64,000 bases of DNA from Caballeronia zhejiangensis (lineage in GTDB: Bacteria > Pseudomonadota > Gammaproteobacteria > Burkholderiales > Burkholderiaceae), in contig NZ_JFHD01000025.1 in assembly GCF_000698575.1 (NCBI RefSeq), forward strand, positions 1-64,000. The letters run 5' to 3'. Under the pieces are notes generated by a model. The model worked only from the letters and a program-made list of their open reading frames with translations. It did not search any database and was not told where the DNA came from. A program made the position numbers and the translations under genes. Shown in pieces: positions 45,103 to 55,143 of the stretch (the stretch's first letter is position 1; every line of letters starts with the position of its first letter).

Positions 45103-46200
45103 TTAGGTCAGCGAAATATCGGTGACGCGGCGCGGCGCCTCCAGATATTCCTTCGACTGCATCTCGACGATACGCGACACCGTGCGCGTGAACTCGTTGG
45201 CCATCGGCCCTTCGACGTACAGTTCTTCCGCGGGCACGGCCGCCGACATCAGCAGCTTGACCTTGTGGTCGTAGAACACGTCGATGAGCCAGGTGAAGCG
45301 GCGCGCTTCCGATGCCATGCGCGGCGTCATTTGCGGCACGTCCGACAAGATGACCGCGTGAAAGCGGTTCGCCAGTTCGAGATAGTCGTTCTGCGAGCGC
45401 GGGCCGCCGCATAGCGTCGCAAAGTCGAACCAAACGACACCGTCGGCTTTGCGCAATGCCTTGATCTCGCGCTTCTCGATGTGCAGGATCGGGCTTTCGT
45501 CGGGCACGGCCGCGAGTTTCGCGAAATCCGCACGCAACGCCTCGCTCGCCGACGCACCAAGCGGCGTGTGATACGCCTTCACCGTCGAGAGCGTTTGCCT
45601 GCGGTAATCGGTGCCGGCATCGACGTTGAGCACGTCGAGATGCTCTTTGATGAGCTCGATCGCGGGCAGAAGACGATCGCGATGCAGCCCTTCCGGATAC
45701 AGCGTGTCGGGCTGGTAATTGGACGTCATCACGAACTGCACGCCAGCCTTGAAAAGACGGTCGAGCAGGCGATACAGGATCATCGCGTCGGCAATATCGG
45801 AGACGTGAAACTCGTCGAAACAGATCAGCCGATAACGCTTCGCGATGCGTTTGGCGAGTTCGTCCAGCGGATCCGACTGCCCTTTCAGCTCCTCCAGTTC
45901 GCGATGCACCTCGCGCATGAATTCGTGAAAATGCAGACGCGTCTTGCGCTGCACCGGCACGACCGCATAGAAGCTGTCCATCAGGAAGCTCTTGCCGCGC
46001 CCGACGCCGCCCCACATGTAGACGCCGCGCGGCAACTCGGGACGCACGAGAAACTTCTTGAGCGCATTCGAGCGGCGCGCCTTGTACGCGACCCACTCTT
46101 CATAGCACTGTTGAAGACGCGCGACCGCCGCGAGCTGCGCCTCGTCCGATTGATAACCCCGCGTGCGCAGTTCGTTTTCGTAGTATTCGGTGACGTTCAT
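45103..46200 (-). CDS. zapE: cell-division ATPase ZapE (AFG1/LACE1 family)
   Basis: A 365-residue AFG1-type P-loop ATPase that modulates FtsZ ring constriction. Walker A is GGVGRGKS, preceded by RGVYMWG. The Walker B region is LICFDEFHVSDIADAMI, and the family-specific VMTSNYQPDTLYPEGLHRDRLLPAI and FTWLIDVFYDHKVKL follow. The length is typical. It is downstream of lpdA with a terminator between, an order common in Burkholderia. Confidence 0.95.
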   Translation of the reverse strand: MNVTEYYENELRTRGYQSDEAQLAAVARLQQCYEEWVAYKARRSNALKKFLVRPELPRGVYMWGGVGRGKSFLMDSFYAVVPVQRKTRLHFHEFMREVHRELEELKGQSDPLDELAKRIAKRYRLICFDEFHVSDIADAMILYRLLDRLFKAGVQFVMTSNYQPDTLYPEGLHRDRLLPAIELIKEHLDVLNVDAGTDYRRQTLSTVKAYHTPLGASASEALRADFAKLAAVPDESPILHIEKREIKALRKADGVVWFDFATLCGGPRSQNDYLELANRFHAVILSDVPQMTPRMASEARRFTWLIDVFYDHKVKLLMSAAVPAEELYVEGPMANEFTRTVSRIVEMQSKEYLEAPRRVTDISLT

Positions 46201-46220
46201 CTTCGGCCGTTCGATGTGAC

Positions 46221-46250
46221 AAAGGCGAGCGGATCAACCCGCTCGCCTTT
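46221..46250 (-). terminator. terminator of lpdA
   Basis: AAAGGCGAGCGG and CCGCTCGCCTTT around a short loop, 33 bases after the lpdA stop. Confidence 0.8.
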
Positions 46251-46282
46251 GTTGTGCTGCCTTACTGCCAAGGCAAACGGTA

Positions 46283-47713
46283 TTACATGTTCAACGCGCG
46301 CTTGTCGACGGCGAGCGCCGCTTCGCGCATCACTTCCGACAGCGACGGATGCGGATGGCAGATGCGGCCGATATCTTCCGACGCCGCCTTGAACTCCATC
46401 GCCACGACCGCTTCCGCGATCAGATCCGACGCGTCCGCAGCAATGACGTGCACGCCGAGGATTTCGTCGGTCTTCGCGTCCGCGATCATCTTGACGAAGC
46501 CTTCGGCACGGCCGATGCCGAGCGCGCGGCCGTTGGCCATCATCGGGAACTGGCCGGTCTTGATCTCGCGGCCTTCGGCCTTGAGCTGCTGCTCGGTCTT
46601 GCCGACCCACGCGATTTCCGGTTCCGTGTAGATGACCCACGGCACGCAGTTGTAATCGATGTGCGGCTTCTGACCGTCGATGATCTCCGCCACCGCCACG
46701 CCTTCGTCTTCCGCCTTGTGCGCGAGCATCGGGCCGCGCACCACGTCGCCGATCGCGTACACGCCCGGCACGCTCGTCGCGCAATGATCGTCCACGTCGA
46801 TGAAACCGCGCTCGTTCGCCTTCAGGCCGATGCTTTCCAGACCGAGGTTATCGGTGTTCGGCACGCGGCCGATCGACACGATCAAACGATCCGCTTCCAG
46901 CGTCTGCGCGTTGCCTGCGTTGTCCGTGTAAGCGATCGAAACGCCGTTGGCGCTCGTCTTCACTTCGCCGATCTTCACGCCGAGGTGAATGTCGAGACCC
47001 TGCTTCTTGAACTGCTTCGCGGCTTCCTTCGCGAGCGACTCGTCCGCCGCGCCGAGGAATTGCGGCAGCGCTTCGAGCACGGTCACTTCCGCGCCGAGAC
47101 GACGCCACACCGAGCCGAGCTCCAGACCGATCACGCCCGCGCCGATCACGGCGAGCTTCTTCGGCACGGAATCGAACGACAGCGCGCCTTCGTTGTCGGC
47201 GATCAGCTCGTTGTCGACCGGAATGTTCGGCAGATGGCGCGCCTTCGAACCCGTCGCGATGATCACGTTCTTCGCCGTGACGACTTCCGTCTCGCCTTCG
47301 CCCGACACTTCGATCTGCACGCCGGCCGCGTTCTTCCCGGTGAACTTGCCATGACCCTTGAGCCACGTGATCTTGTTCTTGCGGAACAGGAACTCGATGC
47401 CCTTCGTCATCTTTTCGACGATGCCGTCTTTACGCGCGAGCATCTTCGACACATCGAGCTTCACGTCCGACACGCTGATGCCGTGATCGGCCAGATGCTT
47501 CGACGCATTCTCGAATTCTTCCGACGACGCCAGCAGCGCCTTCGACGGAATGCAGCCTACATTCAGGCACGTGCCGCCGAGCTTCAATGCGCCTGCCGGG
47601 TTCTTCCACTTCTCGATACACGCAACCGACTTGCCGAGCTGCGCTGCGCGAATCGCCGCGATATAGCCGCCAGGGCCCGCGCCGATCACGACGACATCAA
47701 ATTCTTTGGACAT
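46283..47713 (-). CDS. lpdA: dihydrolipoyl dehydrogenase (E3 of 2-oxoglutarate dehydrogenase)
   Basis: A 476-residue FAD enzyme that reoxidises dihydrolipoamide and reduces NAD. GAGPGGYIAAIRAAQLG binds FAD. GGTCLNVGCIPSKALL carries the redox-active disulfide. GAGVIGLELGSVW is the NAD site, and the C-terminal HPHPSLSEVMREAAL has the catalytic His-Glu pair. It is the third gene of sucA-odhB-lpdA. AAGGAAA precedes the ATG. Confidence 0.96.
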   Translation of the reverse strand: MSKEFDVVVIGAGPGGYIAAIRAAQLGKSVACIEKWKNPAGALKLGGTCLNVGCIPSKALLASSEEFENASKHLADHGISVSDVKLDVSKMLARKDGIVEKMTKGIEFLFRKNKITWLKGHGKFTGKNAAGVQIEVSGEGETEVVTAKNVIIATGSKARHLPNIPVDNELIADNEGALSFDSVPKKLAVIGAGVIGLELGSVWRRLGAEVTVLEALPQFLGAADESLAKEAAKQFKKQGLDIHLGVKIGEVKTSANGVSIAYTDNAGNAQTLEADRLIVSIGRVPNTDNLGLESIGLKANERGFIDVDDHCATSVPGVYAIGDVVRGPMLAHKAEDEGVAVAEIIDGQKPHIDYNCVPWVIYTEPEIAWVGKTEQQLKAEGREIKTGQFPMMANGRALGIGRAEGFVKMIADAKTDEILGVHVIAADASDLIAEAVVAMEFKAASEDIGRICHPHPSLSEVMREAALAVDKRALNM

Positions 47714-47730
47714 GACTTTCCTTGGTGTGT

Positions 47731-47746
47731 CTCCGCTTTTGCGGAG
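47731..47746 (-). other. small hairpin just upstream of lpdA
   Basis: CTCCGC-TTTT-GCGGAG (read on plus). It lies 17 bases before the lpdA start and could modulate translation. Confidence 0.5.
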
Positions 47747-47756
47747 CAGCCTCTTG

Positions 47757-47785
47757 CGATGCGCGCGAGCCTATCGCGCGCATCG
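47757..47785 (-). other. strong intercistronic stem-loop, odhB-lpdA
   Basis: A perfect 12-bp stem, CGATGCGCGCGA and TCGCGCGCATCG, with a 5-base loop and no T tract. It is more like an mRNA-stabilising or processing structure than a terminator. Confidence 0.7.
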
Positions 47786-47802
47786 AGGCAACTAAGCTTG
47801 TA

Positions 47803-49107
47803 TTACAGGTCCAGCAGCAGACGAGCCGGATCTTCCAGCGCGTCCTTCATCGCGACCAGCGACAGCACGGCTTCGCGGCCGTCGATGATGCGGTGGTCGT
47901 ACGACAGCGCGAGGTAGTTCATCGGACGGATCACGATCTGGCCGTTTTCGACGACCGCGCGTTCCTTCGTCGCGTGCACGCCGAGAATCGCGGATTGCGG
48001 CGGGTTGATGATCGGCGTCGAGAGCATCGAGCCGAAAACGCCGCCGTTCGAGATCGAGAACGTGCCGCCGGTCATTTCTTCGATCGACAGCTTGCCGTCC
48101 TTCGCCTTCTGGCCGAATTCGGCGATCTTCTTCTCGATGTCGGCGAGGCTCATCTGATCCGCATTGCGCAGGATCGGCACGACGAGACCGCGCGGCGAAC
48201 CGACCGCGATACCGATGTCGAAGTAGCCGTGATAGACGATGTCGTTACCGTCGATCGATGCGTTCACGAGCGGGAACTTCTTCAGCGCGTGGACGGCGGC
48301 CTTCACGAAGAACGACATGAAGCCGAGCTTCACGCCGTGTTCCTTCTCGAAGCGGTCCTTGTACTTGTTGCGCAGATCCATGACCGGCGCCATGTTGACT
48401 TCGTTGAACGTCGTCAGGATGGCGTTGGTTTGCTGCGATTCGAGCAGACGCTCGGCGATACGCGCACGCAGACGCGACATCGGCACGCGCTGTTCCGGGC
48501 GGTCCTTCAGCCACTGATCGGCCGATGCCGGTGCGCTGACTTGCGGCAGCGACGGCTTCGCGGCGCGCGCGGCGGCCGGAGCCGGTGCGGCGGCGGGCTT
48601 GGCCGGTGCGGCAGCCGGTGCGCCGGCTTGAGCGGCGAGCGCGTCGCCCTTCGTGATGCGGCCGTCGCGGCCCGAGCCCGACACCTGATCCGCCGACACG
48701 CCCTTCTCGGCGAGGATCTTCGTCGCGGCCGGCGATGCGGCGCCGCCCGCCGATGCTTGCGCAGCAGCCGGAGCCGACGTGGCAGCGGCGGTTTCCGCGA
48801 CCGGCGCGGGCTTCACTTCGGCGTCGCCGGCAGCGGCGACGGCGGCAGGCGCTTCGCCCGCTTTCGCTTCGGTGTCGATCTTGGCGATGAGTTCGTCGGC
48901 GGTGACGATATCGCCGTCGTGCTTGATGACTTGCGCCAGCACGCCGGCCGACGGAGCCGGCACTTCGAGCACGACCTTGTCGGTCTCGATTTCGATGAGG
49001 ATTTCGTCCTGGGCGACAGCCTCACCCGGCTTCTTCTTCCACTGCAGCATGGTCGCTTCCGAGACCGACTCGGAAAGCTGGGGAACCTTGACTTCTACGA
49101 TAGCCAT
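47803..49107 (-). CDS. odhB: dihydrolipoyl succinyltransferase (E2 of 2-oxoglutarate dehydrogenase)
   Basis: A 434-residue E2 subunit forming the core of the complex. The N-terminal lipoyl domain carries the modified lysine in [11 protein letters not shown]. An Ala/Pro linker leads to a peripheral-subunit-binding domain ([28 protein letters not shown]) and the catalytic domain, ending in [15 protein letters not shown] with the catalytic His and Asp. ATG at 49107 removes 27 residues of upstream read-through. It lies between sucA and lpdA. Confidence 0.96.
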   Translation of the reverse strand: MAIVEVKVPQLSESVSEATMLQWKKKPGEAVAQDEILIEIETDKVVLEVPAPSAGVLAQVIKHDGDIVTADELIAKIDTEAKAGEAPAAVAAAGDAEVKPAPVAETAAATSAPAAAQASAGGAASPAATKILAEKGVSADQVSGSGRDGRITKGDALAAQAGAPAAAPAKPAAAPAPAAARAAKPSLPQVSAPASADQWLKDRPEQRVPMSRLRARIAERLLESQQTNAILTTFNEVNMAPVMDLRNKYKDRFEKEHGVKLGFMSFFVKAAVHALKKFPLVNASIDGNDIVYHGYFDIGIAVGSPRGLVVPILRNADQMSLADIEKKIAEFGQKAKDGKLSIEEMTGGTFSISNGGVFGSMLSTPIINPPQSAILGVHATKERAVVENGQIVIRPMNYLALSYDHRIIDGREAVLSLVAMKDALEDPARLLLDL

Positions 49108-49147
49108 TTCTGTATTTTCCTGATGCGTGTCTGTGTGTACGAGCAGC

Positions 49148-49178
49148 GAAACCGGGGAACGTCCGTTCGCCCGGTTTC
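49148..49178 (-). other. intercistronic stem-loop, sucA-odhB
   Basis: GAAACCGGG and CCCGGTTTC arms with an inner GAAC/GTTC pair. It lies in the 84-base gap between the two genes and has no T tract. Confidence 0.65.
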
Positions 49179-49191
49179 GATCAAGCAATGC

Positions 49192-52050
49192 TTACTTGGC
49201 GATGACCTGCGCGCCCTTGAGGCGGCCGAACGCGCCTTCCACGAGCACCTTCTGCTGCTCGTAGTGCTTCGCGTAGTAGCCGACCGCCGGCGATGCCGAT
49301 GCAGGACGGCCGCTGTAGGCCAGCTTCATGCCTTCGCGCATGCCTTCGCGCAGATGGTGCTCGACGTAGAACCAGGCGCCCTGGTTCTGCGGCTCGTCCT
49401 GCACCCACACGACTTCGGTCGCGTTCTCGTACTTCTTGAGTTCCGCGTCGAACTGCTTGTGCGCGAACGGGTACAGCTGCTCGATACGCACGATCGCGAC
49501 ATCGTTGCTCTTCGCTTCGCGGCGATGCGCGATGAGGTCGTAATAGACACGGCCCGAGCACACGATCACGCGCTTGACCTTCTTCGCCTCGATGGCTTCG
49601 TCCGTTTCGCCGATGACCGGCTGGAACGAGCCCTTCGCCAGTTCCGACAGATCGGACACGGCTTCCTTGTGACGCAGCAGCGACTTCGGCGTGAAGATGA
49701 TGAGCGGCTTGCGGAACAGGCGGATCATCTGACGGCGCAGCAGGTGGAAAACCTGCGCCGGCGTCGTCGGCTGGACCACTTGCATGTTGTGATCCGCGCA
49801 CAGTTGCAGGAAACGCTCGATACGCGCCGACGAGTGCTCCGGACCCTGACCTTCGTAGCCGTGCGGGAGCATCATCGTGAGACCGGAGACACGGCCCCAC
49901 TTCACTTCGCCCGACGAGATGAACTGGTCGATCACGACCTGCGCGCCGTTCACGAAGTCGCCGAACTGCGCTTCCCACGCGACGAACGTGTTCGGTTCAG
50001 CGGTCGAATAACCGTACTCGAAACCGAGCACCGCTTCTTCCGACAGCACCGAGTCGATCACCGTGAACTTGGCCTGGCCTTCCGCGATGTTCTGCAGCGG
50101 AATGTACGTGCCGTCGTTCCAGCGCTCGCGGTTCTGATCGTGCAGAACGGCGTGGCGGTGCGTGAACGTGCCGCGGCCCGAGTCCTGGCCCGTCAGACGC
50201 ACGGCATAGCCCGATGCGACCAGCGATGCGAACGCGAGGTGCTCGCCCATGCCCCAGTCGAGCTTGGCTTCGCCGAGACCCATCGCGCGGCGGTCGTTGA
50301 TGACGCGCTCGACGAGCGGGTGAACCTTGAAGTTTTCCGGAATGGTCGTGATGCGCTCGGCCAGACGCTTGAGTTCCGCGAGCGGCACCGCCGTGTCGGC
50401 CGCGTCGGTCCACTTGCGGTTCAGGAACGGCACCCAGTCGACCGCGTACTTGCTCTTGTAGTTCGAGAGCACCGGATCGATCGTGTGATGGCCTTCGTCC
50501 ATCGCCTGACGATATTCCTTGACGAAGTTGTCCGCTTCCTCGGCCGTGATGACGCCCTGTTGCACCAGCTTTTCGGCGTAGACGGCGCGCGTGCCCGGAT
50601 GCTTCGCAATCGTCTTGTACATCAGCGGCTGCGTGACCGCCGGCGTGTCCTGCTCGTTGTGACCGAGCTTGCGGAAGCAGATGATGTCGACGACCACGTC
50701 CTTGTGGAACTTCATGCGGAAGTCGATGGCGAGCTGCGTCGCCAGCACGACGGCTTCGGGATCGTCGCCGTTCACGTGCAGCACCGGCGCCTCGATCATC
50801 TTGACGACGTCCGAGCAATACAGCGTCGAGCGCGCATCGCGCGGATCCGACGTCGTGAAGCCGATCTGGTTGTTGATGACGATGTGCAGCGTGCCGTGCG
50901 TGCCGTAACCGCGCGTCTGCGCGAGGTTCAACGTTTCCATCACGACGCCCTGGCCCGCGAAGGCCGCGTCGCCGTGCACTTGCACCGGCAGCACTTGCAG
51001 GCCTTCTTCGTCGCCGCGACGATCCATACGCGCCTTGGCCGAGCCTTCGACCACCGGATTCACGATTTCGAGGTGCGACGGGTTGAATGCGAGCGACAGG
51101 TGAACCGGGCCGCCTTCCGTGGCGACGTCCGACGAGAAGCCCTTGTGGTACTTCACGTCGCCGGCCGGCAGGTCATCGACGTGCTTGCCTTCGAATTCGG
51201 CGAAAAGGTCCGCCGGCATCTTGCCGAGCGTATTGACGAGCACGTTCAGACGCCCGCGGTGCGCCATGCCGATGACGATTTCCTGCACGCCGTTCTTGCC
51301 CGCGTGACGCACGACTTCGTCCATCGACGCGATGAAGCTCTCGCCGCCTTCCAGTGAGAAGCGCTTCTGGCCGACATACTTGGTGTGCAGGAAACGCTCG
51401 AGGCCTTCGGCGGCCGTCAGGCGATTCAGGATGTGCTTCTTCTTGTCGTTCGAGAAATTCGGCGTCGAGCGAATCGACTCGAGCTGCTCCTTCCACCAGC
51501 GCTTCTGTTCCGGATCGCTGATGTACATGAACTCGGCGCCGATCGTGCCGCAGTACGTGTCGCGCAGCGCCTTGACGATGTCGCGCAGCGATGCCTGCTC
51601 GAAACCGAAGTACAGGTTGTTCGCGTTGAACACCTGATCCATGTCGGCTTCGGTGAAGTCGTAGAAGCCGGGTTCGAGTTCGGGAATGGGGGGACGCTCG
51701 CGGCGCTTGAGCGGATCGAGATTGGCCCATTGCGTGCCAAGGAAGCGATACGCGCCGATCAGCGATTGGACGTAGACTTGCTTTCGCGCGGTGGTCAGAT
51801 CACCGGTGCTTTCGCGCGGCAGAAAGGCGTTCGCCTTCGCGCGCTGAGCGAAAGATTCGACGATGGGGCCGTGAGCCACGTCGTTGTGAGCCGTGCCGTC
51901 CGAAGCGGGCACGTTCTGCAACGCGTCGAAGTAGGCGCGCCAGGTCTCGGGCACTGACGCGGGATTATCGAGATATTGCTCGTACAACTCTTCGACGTAC
52001 GGAGCATTACCGCCGAACAGATAAGAGTTCGACTGGAATTGCTTCATCAT
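49192..52050 (-). CDS. sucA: 2-oxoglutarate dehydrogenase E1 component
   Basis: A 952-residue thiamine diphosphate-dependent enzyme that decarboxylates 2-oxoglutarate in the TCA cycle. The N-terminal 2-oxogluDH_E1_N motif (NSYLFGGNAPYVEELYEQY) mediates E2/E3 association. GMAHRGRLNVL and the GDAAFAGQGVV/NNQIGFTTS block bind ThDP and metal. The transketolase-like pyrimidine domain and the C-terminal E1 domain (TPKSLLRHKEAVSDL) follow. Start at the first of two adjacent ATG codons, 6 bases after GGTGAG. It heads the sucA-odhB-lpdA operon. Confidence 0.97.
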   Translation of the reverse strand: MMKQFQSNSYLFGGNAPYVEELYEQYLDNPASVPETWRAYFDALQNVPASDGTAHNDVAHGPIVESFAQRAKANAFLPRESTGDLTTARKQVYVQSLIGAYRFLGTQWANLDPLKRRERPPIPELEPGFYDFTEADMDQVFNANNLYFGFEQASLRDIVKALRDTYCGTIGAEFMYISDPEQKRWWKEQLESIRSTPNFSNDKKKHILNRLTAAEGLERFLHTKYVGQKRFSLEGGESFIASMDEVVRHAGKNGVQEIVIGMAHRGRLNVLVNTLGKMPADLFAEFEGKHVDDLPAGDVKYHKGFSSDVATEGGPVHLSLAFNPSHLEIVNPVVEGSAKARMDRRGDEEGLQVLPVQVHGDAAFAGQGVVMETLNLAQTRGYGTHGTLHIVINNQIGFTTSDPRDARSTLYCSDVVKMIEAPVLHVNGDDPEAVVLATQLAIDFRMKFHKDVVVDIICFRKLGHNEQDTPAVTQPLMYKTIAKHPGTRAVYAEKLVQQGVITAEEADNFVKEYRQAMDEGHHTIDPVLSNYKSKYAVDWVPFLNRKWTDAADTAVPLAELKRLAERITTIPENFKVHPLVERVINDRRAMGLGEAKLDWGMGEHLAFASLVASGYAVRLTGQDSGRGTFTHRHAVLHDQNRERWNDGTYIPLQNIAEGQAKFTVIDSVLSEEAVLGFEYGYSTAEPNTFVAWEAQFGDFVNGAQVVIDQFISSGEVKWGRVSGLTMMLPHGYEGQGPEHSSARIERFLQLCADHNMQVVQPTTPAQVFHLLRRQMIRLFRKPLIIFTPKSLLRHKEAVSDLSELAKGSFQPVIGETDEAIEAKKVKRVIVCSGRVYYDLIAHRREAKSNDVAIVRIEQLYPFAHKQFDAELKKYENATEVVWVQDEPQNQGAWFYVEHHLREGMREGMKLAYSGRPASASPAVGYYAKHYEQQKVLVEGAFGRLKGAQVIAK

Positions 52051-52384
52051 TTTACGCTCACCTTTCTTCGAGTTTCTCGAGGAAGTGCGGGTTACGAAAC
52101 CTTCCGCGCCACGGCCTGACCGTTTAGCGGATTGCGCGAATCAAGTCTGCTTGGAAGGACCTAAAAAGCGACAGCTAATCCGAGAAGCATAGCACAGAAC
52201 GAATAGTCATATGACGTATCGCCGCATGTGCCCTCGCCTCGTCGTCGCCTCGCCATCCTTTACGCAACAAGGATGTGCGGGCTATTCTGAGATAAGCAAG
52301 GGTGCGTTGCGAGGCATCGAAGAATGACAAAAGCCGCCCGAAGGCGGCTTTTGTTCCGACGTTGCTCACAGATGCATGCGCAGC
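52051..52384. other. 334-base intergenic region between sucA and typA
   Basis: It holds the sucA promoter region (a TATGCT on the minus strand near 52190 is a possible -10) and the typA terminator. No gene is visible. Confidence 0.55.
52329..52352 (-). terminator. terminator of typA
   Basis: AAAAGCCGCC-CGAA-GGCGGCTTTT, a 10-bp stem with a tetraloop. Confidence 0.85.
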
Positions 52385-54211
52385 TTATTCGGCGTTGGCT
52401 TCGCGGCTTGCGCGGCGACGCTCGTGTTCTTTCAGATGACGCTTGCGCAGACGAATCGACTGCGGCGTGACTTCGACGAGCTCATCGTCGTCGATGAACT
52501 CGACCGCGTATTCGAGCGAAAGCTGGATCGGCGGAACAAGACGCACGGCTTCGTCAGTGCCCGATGCGCGCACGTTCGTCAGCTGCTTGCCTTTGATCGG
52601 ATTCACGACCAGGTCGTTGTCACGGCTGTGAATGCCGATGATCATGCCTTCATAGAGCGCATCGCCCGGCGACACGAACATGCGGCCGCGATCCTGCAGC
52701 TTCCACAGCGCATAGGCGACGGCAGCGCCATCGTCCTGCGAGATCAGCACGCCGTTACGGCGCTCGCCGACCGAGCCTTCCTTCACCGGCGCGTACGAAT
52801 CGAAGGTGTGGCTCATCAGGCCCGTGCCGCGCGTGAGCGTCAGGAACTCGCTCTGGAAGCCGATCAGCCCGCGCGCCGAAATCTTGTACTCGAGACGCGT
52901 GCGGCCACGGCCATCCGAGGTCATGTCGAGCATTTCCCCCTTGCGGCGGCCGAGCTCTTCCATCACGCCGCCCTGATGCTGGTCTTCGATATCGACCGTC
53001 AGGTTTTCATACGGCTCGCACTTCACGCCGTCGATTTCCTGCAGCACCACGCGCGGACGCGACACGGCCAACTCGTAACCTTCACGGCGCATGTTCTCGA
53101 CGAGAATCGTCAGATGCAGTTCGCCGCGGCCCGACACTTCGAACGTCGTTTCGTCGCCGGTGTCTTTCACGCGCAGCGCGACGTTGTGATTCAGTTCCTT
53201 CGTCAGACGATCGCGGATCTGGCGGCTCGTCACGAACTTGCCTTCCTTGCCTGCGAGCGGCGACGAGTTCACGAGGAAGTTCATCGTGAGCGTCGGCTCG
53301 TCAACGGTGATCATCGGCAGCGCTTCGGGATTGTCCGGCGAGCAGATGGTCACGCCGATGCCGATTTCCTCGATACCGTTGATGAGCACGATATCGCCGG
53401 CCTGCGCCTCTTCCACCTGCACGCGCTCGAGGCCGTGGAACGACAGCACCTGATTGATCTTGCGATTCAGGATCGCGCCGTCCGGACCCGAGCGCACGGC
53501 CACCTGCATGCCCGGGCGGATACGGCCACGCGCGACACGGCCCACGCCGATACGGCCGACGTACGAGTTGTAGTCGAGCGACGTGATCTGAAGCTGCAAA
53601 GGACCGTCCGGATCGGCCGGACGCACGGGAACGTGTTCGAGAATGGCTTCGAACAGCGGGCGCATCGTGCCTTCGCGGACATCGGGTTCGAGGCCGGCGA
53701 AGCCGTTGAGACCCGACGCGTAGACGATCGGGAAGTCGAGCTGCTCTTCGGTCGCGCCGAGCTTGTCGAACAGATCGAAGGTCTGGTTGATCACCCAGTC
53801 GATACGCGCGCCCGGACGGTCCACCTTGTTGACGACGACGATCGGCTTCAGGCCGAGCGCGAGCGCCTTCTTCGTGACGAAGCGCGTTTGCGGCATCGGG
53901 CCTTCGACGGCGTCGACGAGCAGCAGCACGGAATCGACCATCGACAGCACGCGCTCCACTTCACCGCCGAAGTCCGCGTGTCCCGGCGTATCGACGATGT
54001 TGATGTGCGTGCCTTCGTATTCGACGGCGCAGTTCTTCGCCAGGATCGTGATGCCACGTTCCTTTTCGATGTCGTTCGAGTCCATGACCCGCTCGGCGAC
54101 CTGTTGGTTTTCCCGGAAGGTGCCCGACTGGCGGAGCAACTGGTCGACGAGCGTGGTCTTGCCGTGGTCGACGTGGGCAATGATGGCGATATTGCGGAGG
54201 GCGCGAGTCAT
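52385..54211 (-). CDS. typA: ribosome-associated GTPase TypA/BipA
   Basis: A 608-residue translational GTPase that acts on the ribosome in 50S assembly and under stress. G1 is [10 protein letters not shown]2 [10 protein letters not shown]3 [14 protein letters not shown] and G4 [12 protein letters not shown]-like domains II, III and V follow, with the BipA-specific C-terminal domain ([18 protein letters not shown]). The length is typical. It is a single-gene unit with its own terminator. Confidence 0.97.
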   Translation of the reverse strand: MTRALRNIAIIAHVDHGKTTLVDQLLRQSGTFRENQQVAERVMDSNDIEKERGITILAKNCAVEYEGTHINIVDTPGHADFGGEVERVLSMVDSVLLLVDAVEGPMPQTRFVTKKALALGLKPIVVVNKVDRPGARIDWVINQTFDLFDKLGATEEQLDFPIVYASGLNGFAGLEPDVREGTMRPLFEAILEHVPVRPADPDGPLQLQITSLDYNSYVGRIGVGRVARGRIRPGMQVAVRSGPDGAILNRKINQVLSFHGLERVQVEEAQAGDIVLINGIEEIGIGVTICSPDNPEALPMITVDEPTLTMNFLVNSSPLAGKEGKFVTSRQIRDRLTKELNHNVALRVKDTGDETTFEVSGRGELHLTILVENMRREGYELAVSRPRVVLQEIDGVKCEPYENLTVDIEDQHQGGVMEELGRRKGEMLDMTSDGRGRTRLEYKISARGLIGFQSEFLTLTRGTGLMSHTFDSYAPVKEGSVGERRNGVLISQDDGAAVAYALWKLQDRGRMFVSPGDALYEGMIIGIHSRDNDLVVNPIKGKQLTNVRASGTDEAVRLVPPIQLSLEYAVEFIDDDELVEVTPQSIRLRKRHLKEHERRRASREANAE

Positions 54212-54552
54212 AGAAAGTGTCTTGGTTGTGCGCCGTAAGAGCGAGTCCCTTCTGTTGCGAGACTCCGTGGCTCGGCAAGCCCCCTCTGGAAAGCGTCATG
54301 CAAGCATGACTACGCGGGCCCGGCGCGGTGAGAACCGAAGAGTATAGCACGCACGGATGGCTAAACCTGGCAATAGGACTCAACCCGTAAATCGGGCCAG
54401 CAACTGCCGCATGTCCGCGGCGTCGGGTCGCGACGAACCGCAGGCCGGGCGCGGGCGGATTGTTAAGCATATTCAGAAAAGATCCTTGCACGCCGCGAAA
54501 CGCCTCCCTATAATCCTGCCTAGTCAACTATTGCAATCGCACAAATATTCTT
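54212..54552. other. 341-base divergent region between typA and marR
   Basis: It contains the marR promoter at its right end. I see no gene; a short plus-strand frame here has no support. Confidence 0.55.
54486..54514 (+). promoter_or_regulatory. sigma70 promoter of the marR-efflux genes
   Basis: TTGCAC, a 17-base spacer and TATAAT, 38 bases before the marR start. TAGTCAACTA and TTGCAATCG just downstream are possible MarR operator halves. Confidence 0.75.
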
Positions 54553-55068
54553 ATGAGCGACGCTCCGAAATCCGCGGCGATCGGCGACTACGTGCTCGCC
54601 GAGAGCGTCGGCTATCTGATCAGCCGGGTCCGCTCGACCATGTGGAACATGGTCACGCAACACACGACGTCCGAACTGGGCATCACGAGCACGCAGGCAA
54701 GCATCCTGTTCATGCTGGCGGTCGGCAAATGCCTGACGGCGGCGGATATTGCCCGCGAATACGGCATCGATGCGAGCGCGGTCACGCGTCTCATCGACAG
54801 ACTGGAAAAGCGCGGCCTGCTTTCGCGCGTGCGCAGCGAGGAAGACCGGCGCGTCGTGCGCCTCGCGCTGACGGACGAAGGTCACGCGACCGCGGAAAAG
54901 ATACCCGCCATCTTCACGCGCGTACTGGACAACCTGCTCGCCGGTTTCACGCCGGAGGAAGTCGGCTTCCTGAAAAGCATGCTGCGGCGGATTCTCGCGA
55001 ACTCGTGCGATCCATCCGTCGCGCCACTGCTGGGCGGCAACGATAAGCCTGGTACGTCATTGCGATGA
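54553..55068 (+). CDS. MarR-family transcriptional regulator
   Basis: A 171-residue winged-helix repressor. The MarR core is GITSTQASILFMLAVGKCLTAADIAREYGIDASAVTRLIDRLEKRGLLSRVRSEEDRRVVRLALTDEG in outline, here given by its parts ADIAREYGIDASAVTRLIDRL (recognition helix) and the wing DRRVVRL. It precedes a tripartite efflux operon on the same strand and most likely represses it, releasing on binding a phenolic or hydrophobic compound. The start lies 38 bases after a strong promoter. The ligand is unknown. Confidence 0.92.
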   Translation: MSDAPKSAAIGDYVLAESVGYLISRVRSTMWNMVTQHTTSELGITSTQASILFMLAVGKCLTAADIAREYGIDASAVTRLIDRLEKRGLLSRVRSEEDRRVVRLALTDEGHATAEKIPAIFTRVLDNLLAGFTPEEVGFLKSMLRRILANSCDPSVAPLLGGNDKPGTSLR

Positions 55069-55089
55069 CAAGCAAATTCGTCATCGCAA
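55060..55089. promoter_or_regulatory. perfect inverted repeat across the marR stop codon
   Basis: TTGCGATGAC and GTCATCGCAA, 10-bp arms with a 10-base loop, overlapping the marR stop. It could be a second MarR operator or an mRNA hairpin that sets expression of the efflux genes. Confidence 0.55.
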
Positions 55090-55143
55090 CCCTACAAAAA
55101 GATTGCAACGTCCACCTTTAATTTGCATCTCGAGAGACGAGAT

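Noticed and set aside
47722-51357. 1211-codon plus-strand open frame
   Set aside because: Antisense to odhB and sucA, both complete and well conserved. The translation is rich in Arg, His and Asp as in other shadows.
52376-54238. 620-codon plus-strand open frame
   Set aside because: Exact antisense of typA.
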